This document shows, in pieces, positions 44,480 to 53,601 of a stretch of DNA of 64,000 nt; the first letter of the stretch is position 1, and each line of letters starts with the position of its first letter. This DNA comes from Sarcina ventriculi (GTDB lineage: Bacteria > Bacillota > Clostridia > Clostridiales > Clostridiaceae): positions 248,001-312,000 of the forward strand of contig NZ_UAUL01000008.1 of assembly GCF_900456775.1 (NCBI RefSeq), in the 5' to 3' direction. The notes beneath the pieces are model-generated. The model worked only from the letters and a program-made list of their open reading frames with translations. It was not told where the DNA came from and did no database searches. The position numbers and the translations under genes are program-made.

Positions 44480-46808
44480 TGGTGCAATGGGAACTATGAT
44501 TCAAAAAAAAGGTTTAAGCCTTGAAAATGGAGTAGAGTGCTTTAATATAAGTGAAAAAGATATAATTTGTGATATTCATAAAGAATATATAAATGCAGGG
44601 GCTAATATTATAACAACCAATACTTTTGGAGCAAATGAGCTTAAACTTAAAAAATATGGATACACAGTAGAGGAAATAATAGACAGTGCTGTAAATATTG
44701 CTAAAGAAGCGGTTGCAGATAGAAATGTAAAAATTGCATTAGATATAGGACCTATAGGGCAACTTTTAGAACCGATGGGAACATTAAGTTTTGATAGAGC
44801 ATATGAGATATTTAAAAGGCAAATACTTCAAGGTGTGAAATCTGGTGCAGATATTATATTAATAGAAACCATGACAGATTTATATGAAGCAAAAGCGGCT
44901 GTTTTAGCAGCAAAAGAAAATAGTAATCTTCCTGTATTTTGTACAATGAGTTTTGAAGAAAACGAAAGGACGTTTACAGGGTGTACTCCTGAGAGTATGG
45001 TTATAACTTTAGAAGGCTTAGGAGTAGATGCAATTGGTGTAAATTGTTCCTTAGGACCAAAAGAAATAAAGCCTATAATACAGAGAATATTAAAGGTTGC
45101 GAATAAAAAAGTTATAGTGCAGCCAAATGCTGGTCTTCCAAAAATGAATGGAGGGGTAGCAATTTATGATATAGATAAAAATGAATTTTCAAATTATATG
45201 GTTGAATTTTTAAGTTTAGGTGCGGATATTTTAGGAGGATGCTGTGGAACTACTCCAGAATATATTGCAACCGTTAGAGAAAAAATACAAGATAAAAATA
45301 TTAAAGAAAGAGAGAAAAGAAATATATGTGCTGTATGTACTCCTTCTAAATTTGTAGAAATAGATGGTGTTAAAGTGGTTGGTGAGAGAATAAATCCAAC
45401 AGGTAAAAAATTGTTTAAGGAAGCTTTGAAAAACAATGATTTAAATTATATATTAAAACAAGCTATAGAACAAGTTGAGGGAGGGGCAGATATTTTAGAT
45501 GTCAATGTTGGGTTGCCTAATATAGATGAAGAAAAAGTTATGAAAAATGTTATTTTAGGTATACAAGAAATTCTAGATGTGCCTCTTCAGATAGATTCAA
45601 CAGATAAAAATGTTATAGAGAGGGCATTAAGGTATTATAATGGGAAAGCTATAGTAAATTCTGTAAATGGTGAAGATAAAGTATTAGATAATATATTGCC
45701 TATAGTTAAAAAGTATGGCGCATGTGTAGTTGGGCTTACTTTAGATGAAAAAGGGATACCAAGCACTTGTGAAGAAAGATTTAAAATAGCAAACAAGATA
45801 ATAAACAGAGCTCAAGAATATGGAATATGTAAAGAAAATATATTTATAGATTGTTTAGTTTTAACAGCTTCAGCTCAACAAAAAGAAGTTTTTGAAACAT
45901 TAAAAGCCATAACAATGATAAAAGAAAAGCTTGTAGTTAAAACTATTTTAGGAGTTTCAAATATATCTTTTGGTCTTCCAAACAGATTTCTTATAAATGA
46001 AACATTTTTAAGTTTAGCTTTAGGAAGAGGACTAGATTTACCTATTATGAATCCAAATTCTAAAGGGATGATGGATGTTATACGCGCATTTAATGTTTTA
46101 AGTAATTATGATAAAAATTCTAGTGAGTTTATAAAATATTATAATTTTAATAAAGACAGAAAAAATATAGAGGTAATTGAAGAATCTAAGAAGGATTTAA
46201 AATATATGATTATAAAAGGTTTAAAGGATGAAGTCAAAAATGAAACCATAAATCTTTTAAAAAAAAAGGAAGAACTAGATATAGTTAATGAATATTTAGT
46301 TCCAGCTTTAGATGAAGTTGGACTTTCTTTTGAAGAGGGAGAAATATTTTTGCCACAGCTTATAAATTCTGCAGAGGTTGTTCAAAAGGCTTTTGAAGTT
46401 TTAAAAGAGAGTTTATTAAAAAATGGTAAAGAGAAAATTAATGCAGGAAAAATAGTTTTGGCAACAGTCAAAGGCGATATTCATGATATAGGTAAAAATA
46501 TTGTGAAAATAATACTTGAAAATTATGGTTATGAAGTTATAGATTTAGGAAAAGATGTTGAAATAGAAAAAATAATAGAAGCATTAAAAGTATATAAAGT
46601 TAAATTAATAGGGTTAAGTGCACTTATGACAACAACATTAAAAAGCATGGAGGATACTATAAAGGAAATCAGAAGAAATAATATAGATGTAAAAGTTTTT
46701 GTTGGAGGTGCTGTATTAACTAAAGAATATGCTAAAAAAATTGGAGCTGATTTTTATGCAAAAGATGCAAAACAATCAGTAGAGATTGCTAAACAGGTAT
46801 TGTGTTAA
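44460..46808 (+). CDS. metH: Cobalamin-dependent methionine synthase lacking the activation domain
   Basis: 782 aa from GTG 44460, with AAGGGTGAT 6 nt upstream; an earlier GTG at 44451 overlaps that site. Domains: homocysteine methyltransferase barrel (FDGAMGTMIQ at the start, zinc motif GGCCGTTPE near 260), pterin-binding barrel (VGERINPTGKK; DVNVG), B12 cap, and the cobalamin Rossmann domain with GDIHDIGKN (from Gly672, ligand His675). The fourth, SAM-binding domain is missing and supplied by the gene upstream. Last gene of the SAM-controlled operon. Confidence 0.95.
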   Translation: MEIILFDGAMGTMIQKKGLSLENGVECFNISEKDIICDIHKEYINAGANIITTNTFGANELKLKKYGYTVEEIIDSAVNIAKEAVADRNVKIALDIGPIGQLLEPMGTLSFDRAYEIFKRQILQGVKSGADIILIETMTDLYEAKAAVLAAKENSNLPVFCTMSFEENERTFTGCTPESMVITLEGLGVDAIGVNCSLGPKEIKPIIQRILKVANKKVIVQPNAGLPKMNGGVAIYDIDKNEFSNYMVEFLSLGADILGGCCGTTPEYIATVREKIQDKNIKEREKRNICAVCTPSKFVEIDGVKVVGERINPTGKKLFKEALKNNDLNYILKQAIEQVEGGADILDVNVGLPNIDEEKVMKNVILGIQEILDVPLQIDSTDKNVIERALRYYNGKAIVNSVNGEDKVLDNILPIVKKYGACVVGLTLDEKGIPSTCEERFKIANKIINRAQEYGICKENIFIDCLVLTASAQQKEVFETLKAITMIKEKLVVKTILGVSNISFGLPNRFLINETFLSLALGRGLDLPIMNPNSKGMMDVIRAFNVLSNYDKNSSEFIKYYNFNKDRKNIEVIEESKKDLKYMIIKGLKDEVKNETINLLKKKEELDIVNEYLVPALDEVGLSFEEGEIFLPQLINSAEVVQKAFEVLKESLLKNGKEKINAGKIVLATVKGDIHDIGKNIVKIILENYGYEVIDLGKDVEIEKIIEALKVYKVKLIGLSALMTTTLKSMEDTIKEIRRNNIDVKVFVGGAVLTKEYAKKIGADFYAKDAKQSVEIAKQVLC

Positions 46809-46840
46809 CAAATAAAAAAATGTATTTTGTAGAAAAACAC

Positions 46841-47040
46841 TTGTATTTTATCGGAATACATGATATAGTGTATATAGAAATTTGGGGATTAAATAATAAA
46901 AAACATTAGATTTAAAAAAATAGCAATAAGCAATTAGGGGTTTTAATGTTATATATAATATATTATAATCTAATGTAGATAAAATTAAGTTATAAAGTCT
47001 TTATCTATTCATAATAGGTAAAGATTTTATAGCTTTTTTA
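46841..47040 (+). promoter_or_regulatory. Promoter and structured leader with terminator upstream of the ACT gene
   Basis: TTGTAT (46841-46846) and TATAGT (46864-46869), 17-bp spacer, predict a start near 46876. In the leader ACATTAGATT (46903-46912) pairs with AATCTAATGT (46967-46976) around a 54-nt segment holding GCAATAAGCAATTAGGGG. Next comes a terminator-like hairpin from about 46989 to 47034 with TTTTTT after it, ending 24 nt before the gene. It may be an attenuator, or simply the metH terminator. It matches no riboswitch class I know. Confidence 0.45.
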
Positions 47041-47063
47041 CAATACATAGAGGTGATAAATAT

Positions 47064-47507
47064 ATGAGTGAAAATTTATTAATAATAGATAAAAAAGTAT
47101 TACCTGATGTTTTTGAAAAGGTTATAAATGTAAAAAAAATATTAAAAGAAGGAAAAGTAAAGGAAATAACAGAGGCTACTAAAATAGCTGGAATAAGTAG
47201 AAGTGTATATTATAAATATAAAGATTTTGTATTTGAATTTTCTGATATGGCGTCAAAGGGAACTAAAGTTATATTTAATATGTTAGTTATTCATCAAAAA
47301 GGAGTTTTATCCTCTATTTTAACTTTTCTTTCAGAAGCTGGAGGAAATATATTGATTATAAATCAAGGTATACCGATAAATGGTATAGCACACGTAACTG
47401 TAACTATGGACATTTCATCTATGCAAGATAATTTTAATAATGTATTAAAAGATATTAAAAAACTTTATGGTGTTAAGGAAGTAGAGCTTATTGCTATGGA
47501 GAAATAG
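47064..47507 (+). CDS. ACT domain-containing protein, PheB/UPF0735 type
   Basis: 147 aa. A short N-terminal helix-turn-helix-like region (ATKIAGISRSVYYKYKDFVF) is followed by one ACT domain (FNMLVIHQKGVLSSILTFLSEAGGNILIINQ). Bacillus PheB belongs here; ACT domains bind amino acids, and the HTH-like segment suggests a regulatory role. GAGGTGATAAATAT precedes the ATG. It has its own promoter and ends at a terminator that overlaps its stop codon. Confidence 0.88.
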   Translation: MSENLLIIDKKVLPDVFEKVINVKKILKEGKVKEITEATKIAGISRSVYYKYKDFVFEFSDMASKGTKVIFNMLVIHQKGVLSSILTFLSEAGGNILIINQGIPINGIAHVTVTMDISSMQDNFNNVLKDIKKLYGVKEVELIAMEK

Positions 47508-47549
47508 GTGTGTTATGAAGGTTTATTCATAGATACCTATTTTCTTTTT
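47502..47549 (+). terminator. Terminator overlapping the ACT gene stop codon
   Basis: AAATAGGT (47502-47509) pairs with ACCTATTT (47535-47542), with TATGAA/TTCATA nested inside, followed by TCTTTTT. The TAG stop (47505-47507) is in the left arm. Confidence 0.82.
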
Positions 47550-47603
47550 GTGTTATATAAGTTAAAATAATAAACAGAATAAAATTAAGAAAGGATGGGA
47601 AGT

Positions 47604-48749
47604 ATGGATATTTACTTTGACAATAGTGCAACTACTAAACCTTTAGAGGAAGTTGTAGAGGTAATGAAAGATGCTATGATAAATTATTATGGCAATCCAT
47701 CTTCTTTACATAGCTTAGGTTTAAAGTGTCATAATAAGCTTATGGAAGCTAAACAAGATATTGCTAGAAAAATAGGTGCAGTAAAAGAAGAGATTTTCTT
47801 TACGTCAGGTGGAAGTGAAAGTAATAATATGATTCTGAAAAATTTTGAAAAAGAGGGTAATCATATTATAACAACTAAATTTGAACATGCTAGTGTTTTA
47901 AATACTTTAAAATATTTAGAAACAAAAGGTGTTGAAGTCACTTATTTAAATGTTGATAAATTTGGATTTATTGATTTAGATGAATTAAAAAATTCTATAA
48001 AGAAAAATACTGTGCTTATATCTATAATGCAAGTTAATAATGAGATAGGTTCAATTCAAAACTTAGAAAAAATAGGGAATATAATAAAAAATACTAGTAA
48101 TCGTGCAAGATTTCATGTTGATGGAGTTCAAGGATACGGAAAAATAAAAGTAGATGTTAAAAAATGTAATATAGATTTTTATACTGCTTCAGCACATAAG
48201 ATACATGGACCAAAAGGAACTGGTTTTTGTTATATAAGAAAAAGTCTTAATTTAAATCCTTTGATAGAAGGTGGTGGACAAGAATTCGGCGTGAGATCTG
48301 GAACAGAAAATTTACCAGGAATTTTATCTTTTGTTAAGGCTAGTGATGTAGCATTTGAATGTATGGATAAAAATTATGAAAAGATTTTAGAATTAAAAAA
48401 ATATTTTATAAAAAGATTAGAAGAAATAAATGATATAAAAATAAACAGCCCAATTGATAAAAATATAATACCATATATATTAAATGTATCATTTTTAGGC
48501 GTTAGAGCTGAAGTTCTTTTACATATGTTAGAAGAAAAAGGGATTTTTGTTTCAACTGGTTCAGCGTGTTCTTCAAAATCAGTACAAGCTAAAGGAAGTC
48601 ATGTATTAAATGCTATAGGGCTTACTAAAGAGTATATACAAGGAGCTATAAGATTTAGTTTTTCAAGGTATAACACTAAAGAGGAAATAGATTATACGAT
48701 AGATGTTTTAAAGGAATCATTAAAATTTTTAAGGAGAATAAAGATATGA
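47604..48749 (+). CDS. nifZ: Cysteine desulfurase (NifZ/IscS-like) paired with ThiI
   Basis: 381 aa from ATG 47604, with AAGGA 8 nt upstream; ATG 47595 overlaps that site. A PLP enzyme that takes sulfur from cysteine. Schiff-base Lys199 lies in ASAHKIHGPKG, and the persulfide Cys322 in STGSACSSKS, as in the IscS/NifS class. It overlaps thiI by 4 nt, so it most likely supplies sulfur for 4-thiouridine in tRNA and for thiamine, like Bacillus NifZ. No iscU is nearby, which argues against a main Fe-S role. Confidence 0.92.
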   Translation: MDIYFDNSATTKPLEEVVEVMKDAMINYYGNPSSLHSLGLKCHNKLMEAKQDIARKIGAVKEEIFFTSGGSESNNMILKNFEKEGNHIITTKFEHASVLNTLKYLETKGVEVTYLNVDKFGFIDLDELKNSIKKNTVLISIMQVNNEIGSIQNLEKIGNIIKNTSNRARFHVDGVQGYGKIKVDVKKCNIDFYTASAHKIHGPKGTGFCYIRKSLNLNPLIEGGGQEFGVRSGTENLPGILSFVKASDVAFECMDKNYEKILELKKYFIKRLEEINDIKINSPIDKNIIPYILNVSFLGVRAEVLLHMLEEKGIFVSTGSACSSKSVQAKGSHVLNAIGLTKEYIQGAIRFSFSRYNTKEEIDYTIDVLKESLKFLRRIKI

Positions 48750-49903
48750 ATAAATTAGTATTAGTTAAATATGCACCTGAAATATTTTTAAAGGGATTAA
48801 ATAGAAACAAATTTGAAAAAAAATTAAAAAATAATATAACTAAAAAATTAAAAGATGTAGAACATCAAATAGTATTAGATCAAGGAAGATGGTTTATAAA
48901 ATCTAATGATTTAGATGAAATTGTAGATAGAGTGAGGAGAGTTTTTGGTGTTCAAGAAGTTTCAATAGTTACAGAAATTGAAGGAACATTAGATAATATA
49001 AAAGAAGAGGCTTTAAGAAGAGTTAAAGAAAGCAATGCTAAAACTTTTAAAATAGAAACAAATAGAGCAAATAAAAATTTCCCTAAAAACTCTATGGAAA
49101 TTTCAAGAGAAGTTGGTGGATATGTTTTAAGTAATTTAGGAGATAACGTATCTGTTGATATTCATAAGCCAGAATGCAAGGTTCAAGTTGAAATAAGAGA
49201 AGGAAGCACTTATGTGTTTACAAATGATGATAGAGTAAAAGGTGTTGGTGGTCTTCCATATGGAATGAATGGTAGTACAATGCTTATGTTATCTGGAGGG
49301 ATAGATTCTCCAGTTGCTGGATATTTAATGGCAAAAAGAGGAGTAGAACTTAACTGCATATATTATCATTCTCATCCATATACTTCAGAAAGAGCTAAAG
49401 ATAAGGTTAAAGATTTAGCTAAAATACTTGCTAAATACACAGAAAAGGTAAATTTATTTGTTGTTCCATTTACAGAAATACAGATGGAAATAATAGAAAA
49501 ATGTAGAGAAGATGAGTTAACTATAATAATGAGAAGATTTATGATGAGGTGTGCGTGTTACCTTTCAGAAAAAAGAGGGATTCAATCAGTATCCACAGGA
49601 GAGAGTATAGGTCAGGTTGCATCTCAAACTATGGAGGGATTAGTAGTTAGTTCAGATGTTGCTGATAGACCAGTTTTTAGACCTTTAATATCTATGGATA
49701 AGGAAGATATTATAGATATAGCAAAAGATATAGATACTTTTGAAACATCAATACTTCCATATGAAGATTGTTGTACTATATTTGTGCCAAAGCATCCAAA
49801 AACAAAGCCAAGAGTTTTAGAAATTAGAAAATCAGAAGAAGCTTTAGATATAGATACACTTGTTGAAAAAGCAATAAATGAAATGGAAGTTTATAAATTT
49901 TAA
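48746..49903 (+). CDS. thiI: tRNA 4-thiouridine synthase ThiI
   Basis: 385 aa, the short Firmicutes form without a rhodanese domain. N-terminal ferredoxin-like and THUMP domains (about 1-165), then a PP-loop ATP-pyrophosphatase with SGGIDSPVAG near residue 180. Sulfur comes from the desulfurase encoded just upstream, with which it shares an ATGA overlap. It adds s4U8 to tRNA and may assist thiamine thiazole formation. Confidence 0.96.
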   Translation: MNKLVLVKYAPEIFLKGLNRNKFEKKLKNNITKKLKDVEHQIVLDQGRWFIKSNDLDEIVDRVRRVFGVQEVSIVTEIEGTLDNIKEEALRRVKESNAKTFKIETNRANKNFPKNSMEISREVGGYVLSNLGDNVSVDIHKPECKVQVEIREGSTYVFTNDDRVKGVGGLPYGMNGSTMLMLSGGIDSPVAGYLMAKRGVELNCIYYHSHPYTSERAKDKVKDLAKILAKYTEKVNLFVVPFTEIQMEIIEKCREDELTIIMRRFMMRCACYLSEKRGIQSVSTGESIGQVASQTMEGLVVSSDVADRPVFRPLISMDKEDIIDIAKDIDTFETSILPYEDCCTIFVPKHPKTKPRVLEIRKSEEALDIDTLVEKAINEMEVYKF

Positions 49904-49914
49904 AATAGACATTG

Positions 49915-49943
49915 TGGTATAGCTTAAAAAATTTGCTATACCA
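49915..49943 (+). terminator. Hairpin after thiI
   Basis: TGGTATAGC (49915-49923) pairs with GCTATACCA (49935-49943), 11-nt loop, followed by TTTATATTAT. The T-tract is broken, so termination may be partial. Confidence 0.68.
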
Positions 49944-49965
49944 TTTATATTATAAAGGAGAATTT

Positions 49966-50406
49966 ATGGAATTTTTAATAAAACATTTTAATGATTTAAA
50001 TACAAATGAACTTTATGAAATTGTAAAATCGAGATTTGAAGTCTTTATTATGGAGCAAAAGATAGTAGATGAACAGGATTTTGATGATAAAGATAAGGTT
50101 TGTTATCACGGATTTTTTAAAGATAATGGAAGGATTATAGCCTATGGAAGAATAGTTTTAAAAGGATTAAGTTATGATGAGTGTTCAATTGGTAGAGTTT
50201 TAGTATTAAAAAATTATAGAAAACAAGGATTGGCTAAAAAACTTTTAGAAAATTTAATAAAATATATACAAGAAGAACTTAAAGAAGAGCACATAACAAT
50301 TTCCGCACAAGAATATGTTAAAGAGTTATATAAAAGTGTGGGATTTAAAGAATTTGGAGATGTATATTATGAAGTTAATATACCACATATAAAGATGAAA
50401 ATTTAA
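49966..50406 (+). CDS. GNAT-family N-acetyltransferase, ElaA-like
   Basis: 146 aa from ATG 49966 with AAGGAG 5 nt upstream; a longer frame opening at 49912 runs through the thiI hairpin and is rejected. The VLVLKNYRKQGLAKKLLENLI segment is the acetyl-CoA pyrophosphate loop (R/Q-x-x-G-x-A), and the N-terminal LYEIVKSRFEVFIMEQKI is typical of ElaA-like GNATs. Substrate unknown. It forms a short run with the DUF1653 gene 14 nt downstream. Confidence 0.87.
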   Translation: MEFLIKHFNDLNTNELYEIVKSRFEVFIMEQKIVDEQDFDDKDKVCYHGFFKDNGRIIAYGRIVLKGLSYDECSIGRVLVLKNYRKQGLAKKLLENLIKYIQEELKEEHITISAQEYVKELYKSVGFKEFGDVYYEVNIPHIKMKI

Positions 50407-50420
50407 GGAGAATATAAATT

Positions 50421-50675
50421 ATGATAGATTTAGAAAAGTCAAAAGGAAAGATATTTAGACATTTTAAAGGAGATTTATATTTAGTTGAGGATATAGTAAT
50501 TCATTCAGAAACCCAAGAAAAATTAGTTTTATATAGAGCTTTATATGGAGATTGTGGTAGATTTGTAAGACCATATAATATGTTTTTAGAAGAAGTGCCT
50601 AAAAATAAAAAAAATCCAACAGGACAGATTTATAGATTTGAAGAATATGAGGTTAAAAGTTTAAATAATCATTAA
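50421..50675 (+). CDS. DUF1653 protein
   Basis: 84 aa. The GKIFRHFKGDLYLVEDIVIHSETQEKLVLYR start and the YGDCGRFVRPYNMFLEEV segment are the DUF1653 signature, a small beta-rich domain of unknown function. AAGGAGAATATAAATT precedes the ATG. Probably co-transcribed with the GNAT gene. Confidence 0.9.
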   Translation: MIDLEKSKGKIFRHFKGDLYLVEDIVIHSETQEKLVLYRALYGDCGRFVRPYNMFLEEVPKNKKNPTGQIYRFEEYEVKSLNNH

Positions 50676-50771
50676 AAATTAAATGATAATTATAATATTT
50701 CTTTAATATAATTGTATAAAAGTATAAATTGGTAATTATTAAACATTATGGATTACAAGCTAGGAGGCACT

Positions 50772-51071
50772 ATGGAATTTGATATAAAAAGTACAAAAAA
50801 GAATAAAATAAAAATAGAAAAACCTAAAAATTTCAAGGTACTTATGTATAATGATGATTTTGCAACAATGGAGTTTGTGGTAGAGATTTTATCTACTATA
50901 TTTAATAAAAGTATAGAAGATGCAAATAAAATAATGTTAGAGGTTCACAATAAAGGCATAGGAATAGCTGGAATATATCCTTATGATATAGCTTTAACAA
51001 AACTTACTGTAGCTATGAAAATGGCTTCTGAAAGTGGGTTTCCTTTCAAACTTACAGTAGAGGAGGAATAA
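50772..51071 (+). CDS. clpS: ATP-dependent Clp protease adaptor ClpS
   Basis: 99 aa from ATG 50772, 5 nt after AGGAGG; an in-frame ATG at 50748 lies upstream of that site. ClpS delivers N-degron substrates to ClpA. The YNDDFATMEFVVEIL motif and the EVHNKGIGIAG segment (His and hydrophobic pocket for the N-terminal residue) are present. It is 3 nt from clpA, the standard clpS-clpA pair. Because clpA downstream is frameshifted, ClpS may currently lack its partner. Confidence 0.95.
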   Translation: MEFDIKSTKKNKIKIEKPKNFKVLMYNDDFATMEFVVEILSTIFNKSIEDANKIMLEVHNKGIGIAGIYPYDIALTKLTVAMKMASESGFPFKLTVEEE

Positions 51072-51074
51072 AAT

Positions 51075-53335
51075 TTGAAAATAACTAAAACCGTGAATGA
51101 TATTTTGGTAGAAGCTTATAAAATTGCAAATAATAAAAGGCATGAATATGTTACTCCAGAGCATTTGTTATTAGCTAGTTTAAAAAATAAAAGATTTTTA
51201 GAGGCTATAAAAGGTTGCGGGGGTGACGCTCAAAAGTTAACAGATAATTTAAATGATTATTTAGATAAATATGTTAGTAAAGTTGAAGGAAAAGATGCTA
51301 AGGAAAGCTTTGGGATGGAGAATATATTGTTTATAGCAACTCAACAGGCTGTATTTAGTGGTAAAAATAAAATAGATTTAGAACATATAATTTCTGCACT
51401 TTATGAGCTTGAAAATAGTTACGCTGTGTATTATCTAAATGAACAAGGAATAAATAAAAGAGATTTATTATTTGATCTTTGTCATAGAGAAAGTGAAATA
51501 ATGCTTGAAAATTCAAACGATGAAATATTTTTAGACAATAATTTAAATGATGAATATGATGATGCAGAAAAGTTGGATAAGGAAACTATAATAAAAAAAT
51601 ATGCTAAAAATTTAACTCAAGAGGTTAATCAAATAAATAAAGATCCGTTAATTGGAAGGCAAGATATTTTAGATAGAACTATTCAAATACTTTGTAGAAG
51701 AACAAAAAATAATCCTATACATGTTGGTGAAGTTGGAGTTGGAAAAACAGCTATAACCTTAGGTCTTGCAAAACTTATAGTAGAGAAAAAGGTACCAGAA
51801 AAACTTAAAAATGCTGAAATATTTTCACTAGATGTAGGTTCTCTTCTTGCAGGAACTAGATATAGAGGCGACTTTGAAGAGCGAATGAAGGTTTTATTAG
51901 ATGAAATTATGACAAGGGAAAATCCAATCGTATATATAGATGAGATTCACACTATTGTAGGGTCAGGTGCGTTAGAAGGTGGTTCTTTAGATGGAGCTAG
52001 TTTGATAAAAAGTTACCTTTTAGAAGGAAAGATAAAATTTATAGGTGCAACAACTTATGATGAATATAAAAAGTATTTTGAAAAAGATAAGGGATTGAGT
52101 AGAAGATTTCAAATAATTGATGTTAAGGAGCCATCGAAAGGTGAAGTAGTTAAGATATTAGAGGGATTAAAGAAGAATTTTGAAGATTATCATAATGTTA
52201 AATATACAAATAGAGCGCTTGTAAGTGCTGTTAATTTAAGTTCAAAATATATAAATGATAGATATCTTCCAGATAAAGCTATAGATATAATAGATGAAGC
52301 TGGAGCGTATATGTCAATGGTTAGAAAAGATACACGAACTAAAAAGATAGACGAGGGTATCATTGAAAAAATAATAGCTAAGATGTGTAATATTCCTAAA
52401 GAAACAGTAGAAGGAAATGAGGTTCAATCTTTAAAAAACTTAGAAGCAACAATGAAAAAAATATTTTTGGTCAAGATACAGCTATAGAAAATGTTGTTAG
52501 ATGTATAAAAATGTCAAGAGCAGGGCTTAATGATGAAAATAAGCCGGTAGCTTCTATGTTATTTGTTGGACCAACTGGCGTTGGTAAAACAGAGATTGCA
52601 AAGGTATTAGCCAATAGTTTAGGCATAGAATTTGTAAGATTTGATATGAGCGAATATGGAGAAAAGCATGCAGCTTCAAAACTTATAGGCTCTCCGCCAG
52701 GGTATGTAGGTTATGAAGAGGGTGGTCTTTTAACAGATACAATTAGAAAAAAGCCAAATTGTGTTCTTTTACTAGATGAGGTTGAAAAAGCACATAGAGA
52801 TATATTAAATGTTCTTCTTCAAATAATGGATTATGCAACACTTACAGATAATAAGGGAAGAAAGGCAGATTTTAAAAATGTAATTATTATAATGACATCA
52901 AATGCAGGTGCTAGGTATGTTGGTAAAAATCTTGTTGGATTTTTAGATAGAGAAGTTAAAAAGGATATAATAAATGAAGAGGTTAAAAAATTTTTTAGCC
53001 CAGAGTTTAGAAATAGATTGGATAAAATTATAGTTTTTAATGATATAGATAAAGATATGTCAATAAATATAGTTAAAAAGCAATTGGCTATATTTAATGA
53101 GAGATTAAAAAATAAAAATATAAATGTAACATTTAGAGAAAGTGTCATAGAATATATAGCAGATACAGGAACTTCTAAAGAGTTTGGAGCTCGTGAAATT
53201 TTAAGAGTTATAAATACACAGTTAAAGCCGTTATTAGTTGATAAGATTCTTTTTGATGATTTAAGAGATGGTTTAAAATATGATATTGATTATGAGATGG
53301 GTAAATTTAAGCTTAATAAAATAGAAAATGAATAG
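51075..53335 (+). pseudogene. clpA: clpA, interrupted by a one-base frameshift
   Basis: TTG start at 51075 after GAGGAGGA. The first frame encodes the N-domain and AAA-1 (Walker A GEVGVGKT from residue 218; ends at 52487). The second frame, needed from about 52461, encodes AAA-2 ([33 protein letters not shown]) to 53335. In between, ATG followed by A7 then TATTTTTGGT reads out of frame; A8 would restore the expected KKNIFGQD junction. So one A is missing at 52455-52461. Real mutation, sequencing error and transcript slippage are all possible. ATP-dependent unfoldase of ClpAP. Confidence 0.88.
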
Positions 53336-53390
53336 TAACAAAATTAACTTGAGATTAATAATATATTATTAAAAAAAATCTTAAAAACTC

Positions 53391-53419
53391 TTGAACAAAT
53401 ATTTAAGGTATGATATTAT
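53391..53419 (+). promoter_or_regulatory. Promoter of glnN
   Basis: TTGAAC at 53391-53396 and TATTAT at 53414-53419, 17-bp spacer; start near 53426, leaving a structured leader of about 175 nt. Confidence 0.6.
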
Positions 53420-53437
53420 TACTTTGTAATAAATGAC

Positions 53438-53572
53438 TAATATTTCAAAGGTGAAATATTATAATATTCGTGTGATTTATAAATGAAGTAAGTTTATTTA
53501 AAAGAAAGCAACGGCGTTTTCTATATGTTGGCTTCTAAATTATAGGGGCTAATATATTAGGGGACGCTTTTT
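53438..53572 (+). promoter_or_regulatory. ANTAR-type antitermination leader upstream of glnN
   Basis: Hairpin 1: AATATTTC (53439-53446), hexaloop AAAGGT, GAAATATT. Hairpin 2: AGAAAGC (53503-53509), hexaloop AACGGC, GTTTTCT (53516-53522). Both loops have A at position 1 and G at position 4, the hallmark of ANTAR protein targets. GCGTTTTCT (53514-53522) can instead pair with AGGGGACGC (53559-53567), followed by TTTTT: an intrinsic terminator that excludes hairpin 2. An ANTAR protein bound to the two hairpins would allow read-through into glnN. No ANTAR gene lies in this window. Confidence 0.78.
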
Positions 53573-53601
53573 ATATGTTTAAAAATTAGGAGGCAATGTT
53601 C

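Noticed and set aside
52440-52470. Programmed ribosomal frameshift site in clpA
   Set aside because: The needed shift is not accompanied by a clear slippery heptamer plus stimulatory structure, and clpA is not known to use recoding; a simple loss of one A explains the data better.
53355-53372. 18-bp AT palindrome after clpA as terminator or operator
   Set aside because: It is pure A/T with no GC stem and the following A-run has the wrong orientation for a plus-strand terminator; likely compositional.
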